Of a stretch of 64,000 nt of DNA, positions 39,501 through 53,448 are shown piece by piece (position 1 is the stretch's first letter; every line of letters starts with the position of its first letter). Under the pieces are notes generated by a model. That model did not search any database. It saw only the letters and a program-made list of their open reading frames with translations, and was not told where the DNA came from. The stretch comes from Burhinus oedicnemus (lineage: Eukaryota > Chordata > Aves > Charadriiformes > Burhinidae). The stretch spans positions 2,594,217-2,658,216 of the forward strand of contig VFFE01007215.1 in assembly GCA_008921705.1 (NCBI GenBank), written 5' to 3'. Made by a program: the position numbers and the translations under genes.

Positions 39501-42500
39501 CTCCAATCTGTAGCACAAAAGCTTTCACAGGGAAGCTATTGTCTTCCTACGAGAGTTGCCATTTAGATGCTGTGCACCACTGACAAAGCATGAAATAGTC
39601 TCACCACCCAGATGTTGAAGGAGATCCTTAGCATTTTATGCAAGCAAGGTTAATGCAATACAAGTTCCCAAGTTCTGTGATATTTTCAACAGAATGCACT
39701 AGAGAATTAAAGTTCTTCAGGAAAGAAGGCAATTTACACATGACCTCACCGATCTCAAGGGTACTGAGTAAACAAATAAATATAGTTATTGTTTGTAAGA
39801 AAGTGTAAATCACTTTTTATCACTCAATTCTGCCTGAATTTCCATAGAAAATCTTTTTCGTAACTAGCCTTCAATCTTACTGAATCCTGCAAAACAAAAA
39901 AAGACCAACACAGAGGGGCTTGTTGACAGAGTGACTTCTTGAACAAGCAGAGCCTTTTGAACGATCTTTAAAAATATATATATACATGCACCCTGCAACA
40001 AAGCAAGTCTTATACATTATTGGGTCACTTTAGAGTAGTTTTTAAAAAAAATCTATTTAGAAAGAAAAGCCATGATGAGCATTGTGTAGGACACATGCCT
40101 CATCAATTCCTTTTTTTTGTTTCTCATCAATTCCTTTTTTCTTTATTCAGATGCAGTATTTATAGGAGCATTTGGGTCACTAAAGCTTTATTTCCCTAGT
40201 ATGTCATATATTTTCACACTCACAGCTCCAGTGTCATCCCTGATCTGCCTTTGCTGGACTTTACGAACAAAGAGGTGAAATTCTCCCCCTCAGTACCTGT
40301 GTGCATGAAGTGGTTGGATTTCCAGCTCAAATGGGAATGACACCATCAGCATTTGGTGTCAACTCCCAAGAAGTGATAAAAGCTTCATAGCTTTTCTTCA
40401 CCACCAAACTGTGGTGCAGTCAGTCAGTCAGTCAATCAACCTCTCTCTCTCTCTCATTTAAGGCAAAAGCTGTGAATATTAGGATAATAACATAAAAGGT
40501 TCATTCCCGTCTTTGGCTTATGGTAATATGACTGCTGATGAATTCAAACGACAAAATTCACAGCTAATTAACTCACTAGGTAGCTGTTTGTTGACATAAT
40601 TTGCTCTATTTGTGATCTAAATTATTCAAGGATAGAAATAAGGCAGTTTCCTACTCACATTTTTTTTAAAGCTGAATTGGTACCAGTGCTCTTGTTGTCC
40701 TACTCCTAGCCAAAAACCAAACAAAGGCCCCTACTGAAAAAATGTTGCATCACAGAGAACGTTGCATGGTACAATGACCTCCTCAGGCAGGTTTAAGATG
40801 AGTTGACCTTGCTTGGATGAGAGAAATGCACAGAACTCATTGCTAAAGAATGACTTTTGTGCAAACAAACTTGTTAAAATAAACTCTTCAGTCCAAGGAT
40901 ACGTGCTATGTTTGCAATTGCCCGTTAGCCAAAGGCGAGGGCTGTGGGAACCTGCTGCTGAGATGCAAGACTCATGGGACGCGTGGCAGAGTGAAAGCGA
41001 AGGGAGGGACCACAGGGAGATATCGGGATCCAGAGGGCCAGGAGGCCAAACCCAGGCTTTTTTGAAGGGTTTCAGAAAGGGCGCAGACTGACCATGAACC
41101 AGGTGTATAAATGCAGGGGTCCACAGGTGAAGAGCAGGAACTACCCTGTCCTCCCCCAATCTTGGAAACAAACAGTTTTAATTAAGCCAAAACAAATATT
41201 ATGCTCTCAGATGAAAACAACCTAAACAATTCGATGATTCATTCAACTAAACCAAAATATGTTGTGCGTAATTAAAGTCCTTTCAATTTTGTTTCCTAAT
41301 TTTGCTTCCTTTTTATACCAAAACCTGTTGTTTTGAATGAAACATCAAAGCATTCTAGTCCAACAGCATTAACATGAAGCATTTTGACATTTTCAAACCA
41401 AGACTTTGTTTCCATGGTCCCTTTTTCTTTTTTTTTTAACTGTTGAGGAACTTTACAGATCTATGTTGCGGATGGAGATAGTACAGGCAGAACTGACCCG
41501 TTTATATAAGAATTTTCTGAGGTGCATCTGAGGCTGCTGCTGGGGTGTTAGTATGTGAGCTAGTATAGCAGTGAGGGCTCTATAACTGTGTATATATGAT
41601 GTACACATAGATTTAGAGAGGAACCAGACAAGATTCATTAGTCGTTACTATAAAGGACCCTATGAAGACAACTTTCAACAGAAAATTCTTGAACTGTGGA
41701 TTATGAATGCTGTGAGGATATTCTAAGGAAAGGAGCATGTTTTGTTTTACTGTTTCTTAGAGTCTGGCTCTAAGTTTCTGTTTCTGTGATGCACCAGCAG
41801 CAGTCCCGGACAAGAAGACACAGAGAAATACTTTACGCTCACAAGTCCAGCATTAATATATTCAAAGATATAAATAAAACCTAAACATGTGTTTATCTAT
41901 TCATACTGCCATTCTGCACAGCAACACTGTACAATATATATTTTTAAAGGATTTTATTTTGATGTATTAAAATATTGACATACATTGAATTATTAAACAT
42001 TGCGTATTAAATATGTAATTATTTAATTATTGAAATACAAGTATAAAATATTTAAACAGGATTTCAGTTCTACTAAGATTATGATTCCCCCCTGTCCCTA
42101 CATTAAAGCCTACATTAAAAACTCTGACTTTGGTCCATCTGGTGGTGGGAAAAAACCAACCCTTTCAGAGTTGGCTTTTGCTATTCTGGCCCTGGCTTGT
42201 GGCCTCCTATATTACCACAAGGTCTTCAAAATCCAGAATTTTCTTTTGCCTTCCAAAGGCTTTTCTGTAATCCGCCTTCCACAGCTTTTCTGTTGACAGG
42301 GAATTGAAGTGTTTGCAGAAATGGGAAATGTAGCAGTGGCACTGTAGCAGAAAAGGCTCCTGGCAAAGCCATAATGCATTTGTCAGAGCAAAAGGTAAAA
42401 GTTCCTGGTTCGTATAGGGGATATTGCAGGGAAGATGCGCCAGGTTAAACTCAGCCAGCTGGGGGCAGCCAGCACGAAGCTCAGCTCTTTTTAAGCCTCC

Positions 42501-45215
42501 CTGGGGTGGCCCATCACCCCACGTCCCCTGGTGCCATCTCACCATGCTTGTCTTAGGTTGGGGATGCTGGTAGGCACTGCCTGTCCCTCTGCCTGTGTCA
42601 CCTGAAGACATGTTTCTGCCTACTAACAGCCCATTGGGCCTGAGAAACTATTTAGGCTATGCAGACCAGACATTGTTCAGGTGGGCTGCAAACCAACCCA
42701 CGGCATCTGCCGTGCACTGCAAGGTCTGCTCTACTCACCTTGCTCTCCTGAGCCCCAGCCACCACAGAGAAGGTCTCTGCACAGCAAGAAAACACTGGAG
42801 TGCATCTTAACCTTCCATTCTGTTTCATCTTAAACCACACTTACAAAGAGCCACCTTCTGCTTCTCTTTTTTTTTTTTTAATTTCCTTGCAATTTTATTT
42901 CCTTGTCAAAGCGCTTGTGAATCGCCCACTGTGCTATTGCAGCATTTTAGGAGTTGGAAAAATTATAATAGTCTTTCCCTAGCTGACAAACAATGAAGGA
43001 ACATCACTGATCTTTATTGCTAAAATAAACCCAAGAAAAATAACTGATGAGTATAAAATCTTGCATGTGATACACTTTCTTATCTTTAATGTAGGATTTG
43101 CATTTGTGTCACAATTTGACAGCTGTTCAATACATGCGTCTGACTTTCCTCCTTTGTAATTGGGTTGTTTGAGCAAACTCCAGTTTTGCTTTTGCTACTT
43201 TTGTGGGGGTTTTTTTATGCTCTCATTTACTCTAATGCACAAAATTACAATTCTGCATATTACTGAACACTTGTTCCACGTGGTTTTGGAGCACTATCAT
43301 CACATCAAGGTTTATTATGGCTACAGCATTATTCAGTGTAAAGGTGAACACCCAAGCCTGGATGAGTGATCTTTGGAATACATAAAATGAAAACACAACT
43401 AAATTGCCATTTATAATCTGCTGGCAGATTTTACGACAAGGGTACAACACTTTGAAAGAGCATGCATTCTGAAATGGAGCATGTACCAGTTTCATTCTTT
43501 TAAAATATTCTTAGTGAGGCAAAATCCAGTTCCCCTGGAAGTCAAGAATTTTCACTGAAGTAGCAGCATTATAATTATGATGAAGGCTGTAGTACTAGTG
43601 TAAACAGCTGTATTTCGTCCCCCCTCCTCAAGAAGTTATAAAAGATTCTTCTAAATTGCAATTTATTGATTTGGTTTCGGGGATCTTAGCCAAAAATATG
43701 AACAGCAGAGGACTATTTCACAGCATTTCCAACAGGACAAGCAATGCTCTTGAGAGGTGCTGTGTAGACATCCCAAGGAAAAGTAAATGTCAGAATCTGC
43801 AGATTTCTACATCTTTGAAGGTCTGGGGCTTCAGAGCATCTAATGCTGCAGCGTAGCTGTGCCTAAAAGCCCTGCTGAGGGAAATTAAAGTTCTAAGTTA
43901 CTGAGAACAGATGCAATAAGAGAGTTTCTGTCCCAGGGAACTTCAGACATCATATGTGATGAGATATAATAGAAAACACACTAAATATGTAGGGAATTTG
44001 GCCAATTTAAAATGATCGTATTTAGTATGAGCATCATTTGAAGTTAGAAGATAAATATCTCACTTGAAAACTGAGGGGAATAGCAAAGCTGAGTGTAATT
44101 TTTCTGTGTGACTACTGGGACTTCTAAAGCATCGGTGTGTTACCTGTCTTCCTTCACACAATCCTGAACCTCCACACAAAGTTTGTGTGATACCACTCAA
44201 ACCTTTTTTCCCTTTGCTGCCTGCTGATACAAGCAGCTGCTGGTTTGGAAGCAGTAACTTTGGCAAGGCTCTGCTGCACTCAGCAAAGGAGCTCTTCTTC
44301 TGAAGGTTCAGAAAAGAGGAGAGGAGGAAAGGAGGAGGAGGAGAGCAAACACGATCGATAGAAGAGAAAGTTTCTCTGCACCAGAGTTTCAGACACAACA
44401 AATTCCCATTGATACCTGTTTCTGAACAACTGGTAATGGTGAGATGAGAAGCCAATTTGCAAAGAGTGGGACAATCAAGTCCCACCTCTTCGTGCGATCA
44501 GAAGAGAAGTTTTTCGGGTCACTGTGGTCTGGCGTATTTGCATGTGGGAAAAACACAAGCTCTAGCTGCCTGAAGGGTTTGAAGTTTGCTGTCGTGGATA
44601 CGACTGTCGCTTCTGATTCTTGGTTATGGCTGCATAAACTCAATATACTAATCTGAAGTGCTGAAGGCAATGAGATTATCTGCGGTGCATTAAGTTAGGC
44701 ACACAATTGCAAGCTTAGGATCTGTATATATACACCTATGGTATTTGGAATTACATACGCTTCTGAGTGAAAGCCCAGGTTCCCCAGGTCTCAGTAGGGC
44801 ACTGCTTTCAGCACTCTTGGGACCTAGCAGGGATGGAGAAACATCTCAGCTTTCATTTTATTCTACGAAAACCTCCTTGTGCCCATAAAAGTCAGGGCTC
44901 TATTCCCGCTGTCACCTATTTGTCCAGATTGCCTTGTCCTCAGAGCATCAGGCTCCTGAGAGAAGAGCTCAGGGCGCTGCTGCTGTGGGGTGACAGTGGG
45001 CACGAGCGCCCCTGTCCTGCCCTCCTCCTTGCACCCTCGCTGGCCCCTCGTGAGTCCTGTCAAACTGGCGGGGGCCATGATGGCAACGTGGAGGGGCGTC
45101 CCAAAATTCAGTGCAGCAAGTGCAAGAGGCACTGCAGCTGCTGTCCTCAGGTGCCTGGGGACCAGGATGGAGCCATCAGTGTTCAGCCCAGGGCCTGACA
45201 CACTGTATGGTGCAG
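36534..45215. other. Intergenic, no gene recognised
   Basis: AT-rich desert with short simple repeats. The block at about 37370-37700 has many TAAT-type motifs and an AP-1-type TGACTCA at 37487-37493, and is a candidate regulatory element. Short frames only. A short tandem copy of CTCATCAATTCCTTTTTT lies at about 40098-40141. Confidence 0.55.
40417..40455 (+). repeat. (CAGT)n next to (CT)n
   Basis: Five CAGT/CAAT units from 40417 to 40438, then a CT dinucleotide run at 40441-40455. Short compound microsatellite. Confidence 0.9.
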
Positions 45216-45262
45216 TGGGGAGGGGGAAAGGGAAGGGGAAGGGGAAGGGGAAGGGGAAGGGC
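45216..45262 (+). repeat. (GGGGAA)n G-rich tract
   Basis: About 47 bp of GGGGAAG-type repeats: six or more runs of three to five G separated by short A-rich spacers. It fits the usual G-quadruplex pattern on the plus strand. Confidence 0.95.
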
Positions 45263-46342
45263 CTTCATCCCACCTTTCACTTGAAGCAGTAACTAAGCGT
45301 CTAAGTTTGCCTTCTCTTTTTTCAGGGCTCAGCTGGGAAATACTTGCCCAGAAAAAAACACTGGTTTAAGAAACAGGGGCAGTACAACCTAAAGAGTGAT
45401 CCCTGCTACCCCTTAGGTTCAGGTGGAGAAATTCTTCCATGTAATAGCTTCTTCCACATCATGTATTTAAGATGAGAAAACAAGAAGGACTATTATTATC
45501 CATAAAAGTGTATTCTCCTGTTGAAAGAAAACTAGCTGTCCAGCTTCCCCAGTTGTGCCTGATTCGGTGGCAGCAGAAGCCGTCACACCATCCCCACGCC
45601 TGACACCAGGCAGGGATTACAGAGCAGCGTCAAGTCACAGCCTGCCTGTGCTCACAGTTCATATCTGCTGGCTTGTCTGTCCTATTCACCGGACTCTGGT
45701 AGTACCTGCTGTTTACAGGAAAAACAGCTTGATATACAGCTGAGCAAACGATGAGAGTCCAATTTTCCCTCATTTACAGCTGTGATGTTGCTTCACCACT
45801 TTGTAAACAAGGAGGTGAAAGAAGCTCAAAACCACCTTGGCACAACATGTGGAAGGACAAGCACAGAAACCTTGCTGCAAGGTGGAAGAGCTTAAAGAGG
45901 GGCACCACAGATCGGCCACTATACACGCTATAGAGTTGCACCGCTCTAACACACAAGCCTGGCTGAACCATACAAGCTCTGCTGTAAACTAGCTCTTAGT
46001 TCTCTTCTGGACTAATACCTTCTGACAGTTTCAAATTGAGGGGCTTGCCTAAGTTACTACAGGGATGAATTTAATTGTTTGGCTGCAGGGGGGTTGTCAA
46101 CAGTCTTCCCATACCTTCATTAGATGTTTTTTTTGTCCTGCCTCTGTCACTTAGCCACAGGATGAAGAATTCCAGAGTAAAAGAGCCATCGTGCTGCTCC
46201 TTTTCCTGGGGGAGGCTCCTTGTCACGGCCTGAGTCCAGGGAAGGTGGCACATGTCCTGGGGTGATAACTAGGATTGTGGACAGTGATTTCAGCAGAAAA
46301 TGTCACCCACTCAGATAAACAAAGGGTACACAGAACAGCTCG

Positions 46343-46364
46343 TAAAAAGTATATATATATATCT
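46343..46364 (+). repeat. (TA)n short repeat
   Basis: A short AT dinucleotide run near 46350 followed by TCTATAGG. Boundaries are approximate. Confidence 0.7.
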
Positions 46365-49270
46365 ATAGGATAAATATGATCCTGTCCCTTGAATGCTTAT
46401 GTCTATCTGAAACCCCTTTTCTACTCTCCTTTCTCTGTAGAAAACAAAATCCACCTGCACCTTAATGATCATTCTGTATTTTCACCTGGGATTCCTAAAT
46501 TGTGGTAGATTTGCTATGGGGCACATAAGATAGTATTTCAGATCCTACAGATGCTGACCAAACAACAGAAAATTTTCTGTAACACACAGAAGCCAGGGCA
46601 GCAGCTGATGACAGTGACAATGGTGACAGCACAGGAGTACAAAAAGTTTGGGAACTTCTGCAGAAGACAAAGTGGACAGTAACAGGCTCAAGGGAAAGGA
46701 TGCTCTTAGCACTTTAGTTCATGATTTTTCCTGTTATTTCCCTATGGCCATCACATGGCCCTGATTGTTGCTATGTATATATGAGTACTTTACAGTCTCC
46801 ATGGCCCAAGTGGGAGGAAGGAAAGCCTTATTTGCCATGTTTTACTGATGGACAATAGAGGCACAGTGAATCTCAGAGCTTTGTCTCAGGTCACTTGGGA
46901 AGACTGTGTCAGAGAAGAAGAATGCATCTAGGGTTCTTGCAGTCCCTTCTTGATGAGCCATGAGACCATCATTCCTTGGTGGTTAGTCAGCATTTTATAT
47001 TTTAATTTCTTGAATACTCCCACTCTATAATGTTTCATCCTAATGCTTTTTTAATGCTCTCCTACTTTTCTGTCTTTTGGCTTGTCTAATTTCAGGGAGA
47101 AAGACAGACAAGTAATGCCAAGGAAACCTATAAATCACTTTATATAATTCGTAACACTACTGAAAAATCTGTTTGGGATTTATGTCACTGCAAATGAAAT
47201 ATGCCATTTGCAAGCTGCCTTTTATAATTTATTAAACAAGTTGAAAATGTTCTTTAAAACAAGCTTTGTCAGCTTGTCATCTACTGGAGCAGAAGAAATA
47301 GTTTGCTGACGGATCACAGAAATTGGTTTTTTTATAGTGTCCCACCCATTTCTAAGGGCTTTCTTTCCTCTGACAGAGTTGACACAGGATGCCACTTCAG
47401 AAGCATTGCACATGCTCCAGCAGACCATCTCTATTTTTAATTCATACCACTATCTACCCTGCATTTTCCTCGTTAGCTGAACACCATATGTTCCAATGTC
47501 TTAATCTGAAAAAATACGTATACAGACACACACACATGTTAAATATTTAGGGCTGACGTTATGCACATTTGAAAAGTTTTAAATGGAGCATTTGTGTCAC
47601 GTAACCTGCTTTGGGCCATCGCTTGCGTGCGGCTGGCTGCTGAACAACCTCACCGGGGAAACCTGGTGGCTGGAGTGTGTGTACCAGTCCCTGAAGAAGG
47701 CCAGATCCCACATCCAAATCCCAGCGAGGTGATGACAAGGTTCCCCTGGGCTTCACCGAAGTTTGACATGTCTGAGCAACCTCTCCATTTTAAGGCTTTC
47801 TTACATGAGCCAAAACACTGGGAAGGTGCCTAGAGCAGGGACTATCCTAAGGGCTGCACTGGTATTTTGGGATACAACAGTAGAAAAGCCTCCTGTGTGT
47901 GACAGCTTGAATACACTACGTACAGTTTCTAATGTAAATAAGGCCCAGACGAGGAATGTGTATATAAAAATCTGTTTCGCAGCTTGCAGTACTGCAGGTT
48001 CTGCTTGCACACCGGCTGGAAATGCTATCAAGCCAACATCTTCTTGAGTGTTGATTTCATGCACCAAGAGAAAAAGAGAATGTAATTATAACATCCTGTC
48101 ATCTTCATTTTGGCTAGAGCGCTCATTTTGAAGAGAAGAAAGTGGTGGCCCAAACTGCCTCTGAGAGAGGCAAGAGCACTATCAACAAGCTCAATAAAAC
48201 TCTCTGCAGGCTGGGAGGCTGGACGGGTGCCACAGCTGATGTGATAGCTCATCTCTCAGAAAGCTATGGAAAATAAAATTACATAGTGACATTCCTTTGC
48301 AGGTGGCAAATATCCTAATCACACTCATGTGTTAGGGTGACTGAGAGAAAAAAAAACAAACCCTAAATAAATAATTTTCTATCAAAGCTGTGTGCCAAAT
48401 ATGGTTCATTGCATTTTCCAGAATTCTCAAAGGTTTTTTTAGATTTCCTTTGAAAATAATAATGAGAAATTATAGTGAATGTGTTTATTATTTTCTTGAT
48501 TATTATAATTTCTCTTGTTCTCTTTTAAAGACAAAAAGCCCCATGTCTTCACCAAATGGTTACTTCTATTCACAATATGCACACTCGGCTCTTGGCTACT
48601 TCACGTGCTTGCAGGGGTGAGGAGCTCAGAACTGGGGGAGGCTGAATCCAGTGGAAGTTGTGGCTGGTGGCCACTGAGGTTCTGCAGAGGAAAAGCTGTG
48701 ATGACAGCAGCGAGAGTGGGAGCACAGAAAAGGGACAGAAATGGGATAGTGCCAGCAGGGAGACTGTGGAAACCCAAGAAATTGCATTGCAGTGGTTCAC
48801 GACGGGGCCACCCTTCATGGGCTGGTCTGAAATCTCTGCACTTGCTCACTGGGTGAGAGAGGAGAAAGCTCAGGGGTGCAGAGGCTGAATGTAGTTGAGC
48901 CGGGAAAGCAGGCATGGAAAGGTGCCAGGTGTCCCTGCTTGGCATGGCCCTCCCTGTACGAGCTTGCCCAGTTGTGCCCTGCATCTAGGGTAGAGCTTCT
49001 CGCAAACGCTGAAGCGCAGCAATTTTTCTCTGAAACGTAGCAATTCACTGTGGGGAATCATGAAAATCCTCTGGCCTTGATTTGTCTGTCTTTTCGTTCA
49101 GAAACTGCTGAGTAAAAAAATAAAAGCAATAGAAAAAACCCCACAGAAATCTTAAAGGGAATTGGAAATAATTGCCAGTGTGCAGAGGTGACAGTTATTA
49201 TCGGTCAAGGGTTATCCATCCTTTTAAAGCAAATGCCTTTGTCTACGGTAAATGAAGCTGTTGGGAGAAG

Positions 49271-49289
49271 AAAAAAAAAAAAAAAAAAA
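49271..49289 (+). repeat. A19 homopolymer
   Basis: Nineteen A, then G and seven more A. No sign of a retrocopy upstream that I can recognise. Confidence 0.9.
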
Positions 49290-50095
49290 GAAAAAAACTG
49301 ACCTAAATTATAAATAGCAACATAAGATAGGATGTATTCTGTGAAAGCTTTGTCCTTCAAAGATACCCAAGAGGCGCTGCCCAGCAGTGTACGTCATGGA
49401 AACATGTATTTCTTAAAAACTGCTAAAGTGGCATTTCAGTCATATGAAGACTGCAAATTAACAGTATAAGAAAACAGTAAAACAATTACTGTCTTGCAAG
49501 AGGCTCAAGGACAAGAAAGCAGTAACTGCTGCTGCTGCTGGGTTCGTGCATCTGTTTTTTCCTGTGGATGGAAAGAAAAACAAATCTCCTCCTTACAGTA
49601 ACTTCACCTCTGTTGCAGGTGTCATAATGAGTGTCAAGTTGAAGCCATGAGCTGGAATAATTGGAGCTCCTCTTTCAAAGGGACACGTAAAAAGTATCTC
49701 TGGCTGTTGTCAGACCAATCTAGAAACACTTTTGCTCGGCGCGTGTGAGGCTGAGAATGATGAAGTTGCCACTGCCTGTGACCTTTCTTCAAGGCTGTTC
49801 ATTCCTTTTGTGTGAAAAAAGGAGCTTCACTGAAAATAGGGAATATTTTTTCTACTGGGGAGGAAAAGAAGTTTTCATAAATGTTGCTTTCAGGATTGAT
49901 ATTTGTGGTGAACAACACAGAAGTTGTTTGGGGAAAATCAGAAGTTAATTTTGTCCAGTGTTCAGAGAAATCGGGCCCTTCTGCAATGTCTTATCTCACA
50001 CCCCTCTTTTGGCCTATTTCTCCAAACTCTGAACTTTGCAGAGCTCAAAACCAGCTATTAAAATGTGTAAAACTGAGTCTATGTATTAAACGGTT

Positions 50096-50097
<2 letters not shown>

Positions 50098-50140
<43 letters not shown>
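50098..50140 (+). repeat. T43 homopolymer
   Basis: A run of 43 T followed by AAGAAAAAAGGGGGG. An uninterrupted run this long is notable in a genome without Alu-like SINEs. Length may be inexact because of sequencing slippage. Confidence 0.9.
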
Positions 50141-50144
<4 letters not shown>

Positions 50145-51896
50145 AAAAAGGGGGGATTTAAAATGAAATTACTATGGTGGCTGCTCTCTTGTATCTGTAA
50201 CATGGGAGCTTTACTCACCCTAAAGCTGTCTTGAAGAGTGGAGACTATGCCACAGAGCTCCCTTAACATAAAATAAACTTATTTGAGGCTACTTCTTCAA
50301 CTAGATACAGCACAAAAAGTGCTTCTGATGTGTTAAACTTGAGGCCCACAGGAGTCCAGACCATAATGCCAATGTCTGGGTGCTGTTCAGACTTCCCTCA
50401 GTTGTTCCTATAATTATAGAGATGGAAGGCTCAGAAAGCCTTTTATTGTGCATGTTGATTTGCACACTGCCAAAATTCAGCTTGACTTGCAACGTGTGAG
50501 CCTTCAGCACCCTCCTCCCTGCACCTACAGCCAGGAGGCAGCAGGAGAGGTGAAATCCTCTCCATCCTGTCCTCAGGAAGGCCCGGATACTCCCAAGGCA
50601 CCACAGGTCTTAATCTGAGATCACAGGTAGAAAAGAGACGGTAAGGGCCCTGTTTTCAGCTGCTCTAAGCGTTTGCGTTCAATGTCTCCGAAAAAGGCAT
50701 TTCTCTGGAAAAATCTGATTCTCCAGCCAAGCTCTCATGAGGAAAGTGGGCACAAAACCACCAAAGAAGAGGAGGCAACACGGCTGCTGTGAGACCTGCA
50801 CTTCCAAAGTGTGGGCACATCCAGAACTAGAGACCCGTTACCAGCATGGGCTCGGTCCTTTGCAATTCAATCAGCAACAACAGCCTGTGCTGTGGCTTAG
50901 TTAGATGAGAACTGCACCCCAAATCTTTCTTTCCAACCTGAAAGAGCTTCACCCATCACTGATCTACTTCTAAAGCTACTAAGCAGCCCAAACATATCCG
51001 TTCAAGACTTACGACTTCATTTCATGCTAATAGCCCTCCACTAGCATGGTCACCACAAGTTGCATCAGCTGCCTGCAGCATGGAGGCTGGGAGATGCTCA
51101 CGATGCCGAACTTCCCCCAGAACTTTTCACAGGGCAGTTCTGCAATTAGGGAAGAGGGGAGTCAGTGGGGCCAAGAACAAGTAGATGGGAAGGGAGAAGT
51201 GGAAGCCGGTATTGCTGCTGAACTCTTTTTATCATCTATTTTAACATGGCTTTTGCTCCCAGAGCAATGCTAATTCTGCAGTGGTAGACAGGATACATTC
51301 TCCGTCTTTCCACTTTTTATCCATAGTCAGAGTACCACCGTTGATTAAAGGAGGCTATGTGCCAGCTGAAGGCAGATGACAATCTGCCTCTACTGCTGTG
51401 CGTGGAGTCAATCTACACTCCTTTAATCATTTCATCTACCCTTTTAAAGAAAGGAAGTACAAAAAAAATGGGATTTACTCCTGTAAGGGCCCTTAAAGGC
51501 TTGTTCAGCTGGGGCTTGATAATACAGAAAAAACAACAGAAAAGATACCAATGTGATAAGCTACAGCCAGGTCTCCTTTCTGCTCAATTATGTCTTAGCA
51601 GAAACAGCATCAAGGAAGGAAGTACCCTACAGGGATTTTCTTTCAAGAATTCAACCTCACAACCCTTCTGAAAACATCGTTTCCATTCCCATCTGTTTAT
51701 CTCGTCCACACCTCTTGAGGCCCTTCTCCATTTGCCAAACACCTCCATAAAGTCATTCAAAGACACCACACACATCCTGCTTTTGCAGCACTCAGAGGAA
51801 AATTGATATGCTAATAAGAAAACCCAACATGTTGTTATTATTTTTTTTCATCAACTATACAATTTTCCTCTTTCTAGAAGCACACCTTCAGTTATA

Positions 51897-51982
51897 CATT
51901 GTAAGTTCTTCAGTGCAAGGACTGGCTCATTCAGGACCTTGTTCTGTGCTCTTCACTTTGACAGTATTGAATAAATAATGGC
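51897..51982 (+). mobile_element. Possible L2/CR1-L3-type 3' tail
   Basis: CATTGTAAGTTCTTCAGTGC, then AAGGACTGG, CTTGTTCTGTGCTC and GAATAAATAATGG follow the order of the old amniote L2/L3 3' end (a TGTAAGCTC-, CAGGGAC- and AATAAATA-type arrangement). It is short and worn, so this is a suggestion. Confidence 0.4.
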
Positions 51983-52180
51983 ATGCCCGAGTTATAGCTG
52001 CAGTGGGAATCAACATTGAATTTCTCAACTCCAGTGCAATCATACAGATAATGCTATGCTGTCATTTCACACTGAACATGCTAATTGTATTTTATACCAC
52101 TTTTGGTAGAACTTTACTAATTGTAAATGTACCTGCCATTGCTTTCAAAAGCAGCATTGGGAAAATGTGCTTCATACAAT

Positions 52181-52206
52181 AAAAAAAAAAAAAAAAAAAA
52201 AAAAAA
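52181..52206 (+). repeat. A26 homopolymer after AATAAA-like sequence
   Basis: A26 directly following CATACAAT, so the sequence reads AATAAA into the A-run. It could be the end of an inserted poly(A) RNA copy. I found no clear target-site duplication, and no recognised gene upstream. Confidence 0.85.
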
Positions 52207-53448
52207 GGAAATGTCATGACCGATACATTCTTCACTTTAGCGTGCAACAGGCCCCTGCAAGTCTTGTATCTCAGTCCAAGTGTTACACAGAAGGACTGTC
52301 AGACTGTTCTCTGTCTGCTCATTTTTCACTGTTTGCAGCCATCAGTTATCTATCTGTAATGATGTGAATCATGGAACTCACCGACACTTGTACATCCTCT
52401 CCTTGCTTGTTTTGCTATATTTAACGTGTCCTAGAGATCACTACGTATTAGTGATTATCAGCACTAGACTGGATGGCATTCATACAATCCAGCATCCAAC
52501 ACCTAGCTTGGCCAACCAGTCTCCCTTGATTTGATGAGCCGTCAATGGAAAGCGGCAGGCTCCTTCCCAGAGGCAAATTCAGAGCAAGAAGCAAACTGCA
52601 GAGGCTTGCAACCATCTCTCCTCTGGCTCCAGAGGGACCTCAGCATTACTTGCCTTCCTGATTGCCTCTTGAATACAACACCAACCGGCTAACCAATTCA
52701 CCCTCATTCATCTGCCTTGCGCCTTATGTCCAGTACTGGAGAGGACAAATGGATGCTCTAATGGCTAATCCAAGAGTGAAGTCATCTGCAGCCTTGTTTT
52801 ATCACATATTTTCCAGGGAATGAAATGCAAGCTTTGGCATATCCCCTCCCGGTGCCACAGATAGAACAATATTCCCTCCCAGCACCCCCCATTATGGACA
52901 CATGCATTAAAGAGGCGGAGGTGTCCAAAATCCATACTTGTGGTTTATACATGTGATGAAGAAATTGCATCTGAGAGGCAGTAAGTGCGAGAACTTGTTG
53001 ATGTGCAGACTGATTTGACTTGGCTCAGCCTACAGTGAAAGAGGATCACTTTGCATTTGTGGGCTTACAGCACCACCGCTGCGTTTAAGTCCTCAGGTAG
53101 GGCTTAGAGATGCAAGTCTAATAAAAAGCAGCAGCGTTACTACAGTGAAACGGTTTGGTTTTTTTCTTTTCACATTTCTTTCTTGAATCCTAATGCACCT
53201 CACTGCAATTTGCTATCGCATCAATATTTTCTGCTTTCACTTTCAAAATATAAATCTCATCCCAAGTCTTCACCACAACAAACAATTTGACCCCAAAAAA
53301 GGTTTACGTCAGTCTACATAGCTCTTCTCATGAAAAAAATCACCAATGGAGTCCCACCTTCAATCTGGAACATCAAACTTCCGATTTATTTATAGAACAA
53401 AGACATAAAAGGATCAGAGTCCCACACAATGTGGATGAAATTATATAC

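Larger units (their letters stand above)
45263..50097. other. Intergenic, no gene recognised
   Basis: Unique DNA alternating between AT-rich stretches and GC-richer ones (for example 47600-47760 and 48600-48990). In the human arrangement ARG1 would be expected roughly from here to the MED23 end; I recognise none of its exons. Confidence 0.55.

Noticed and set aside
44767..45198. 143-codon plus-strand frame with a Cys-rich end
   Set aside because: Overlaps a 112-codon frame on the other strand in a GC-richer patch, with no splice context or known domain.
49881..50234. 117-codon frame crossing the T43 run
   Set aside because: The frame is kept open by poly-Phe from the homopolymer; not a gene.
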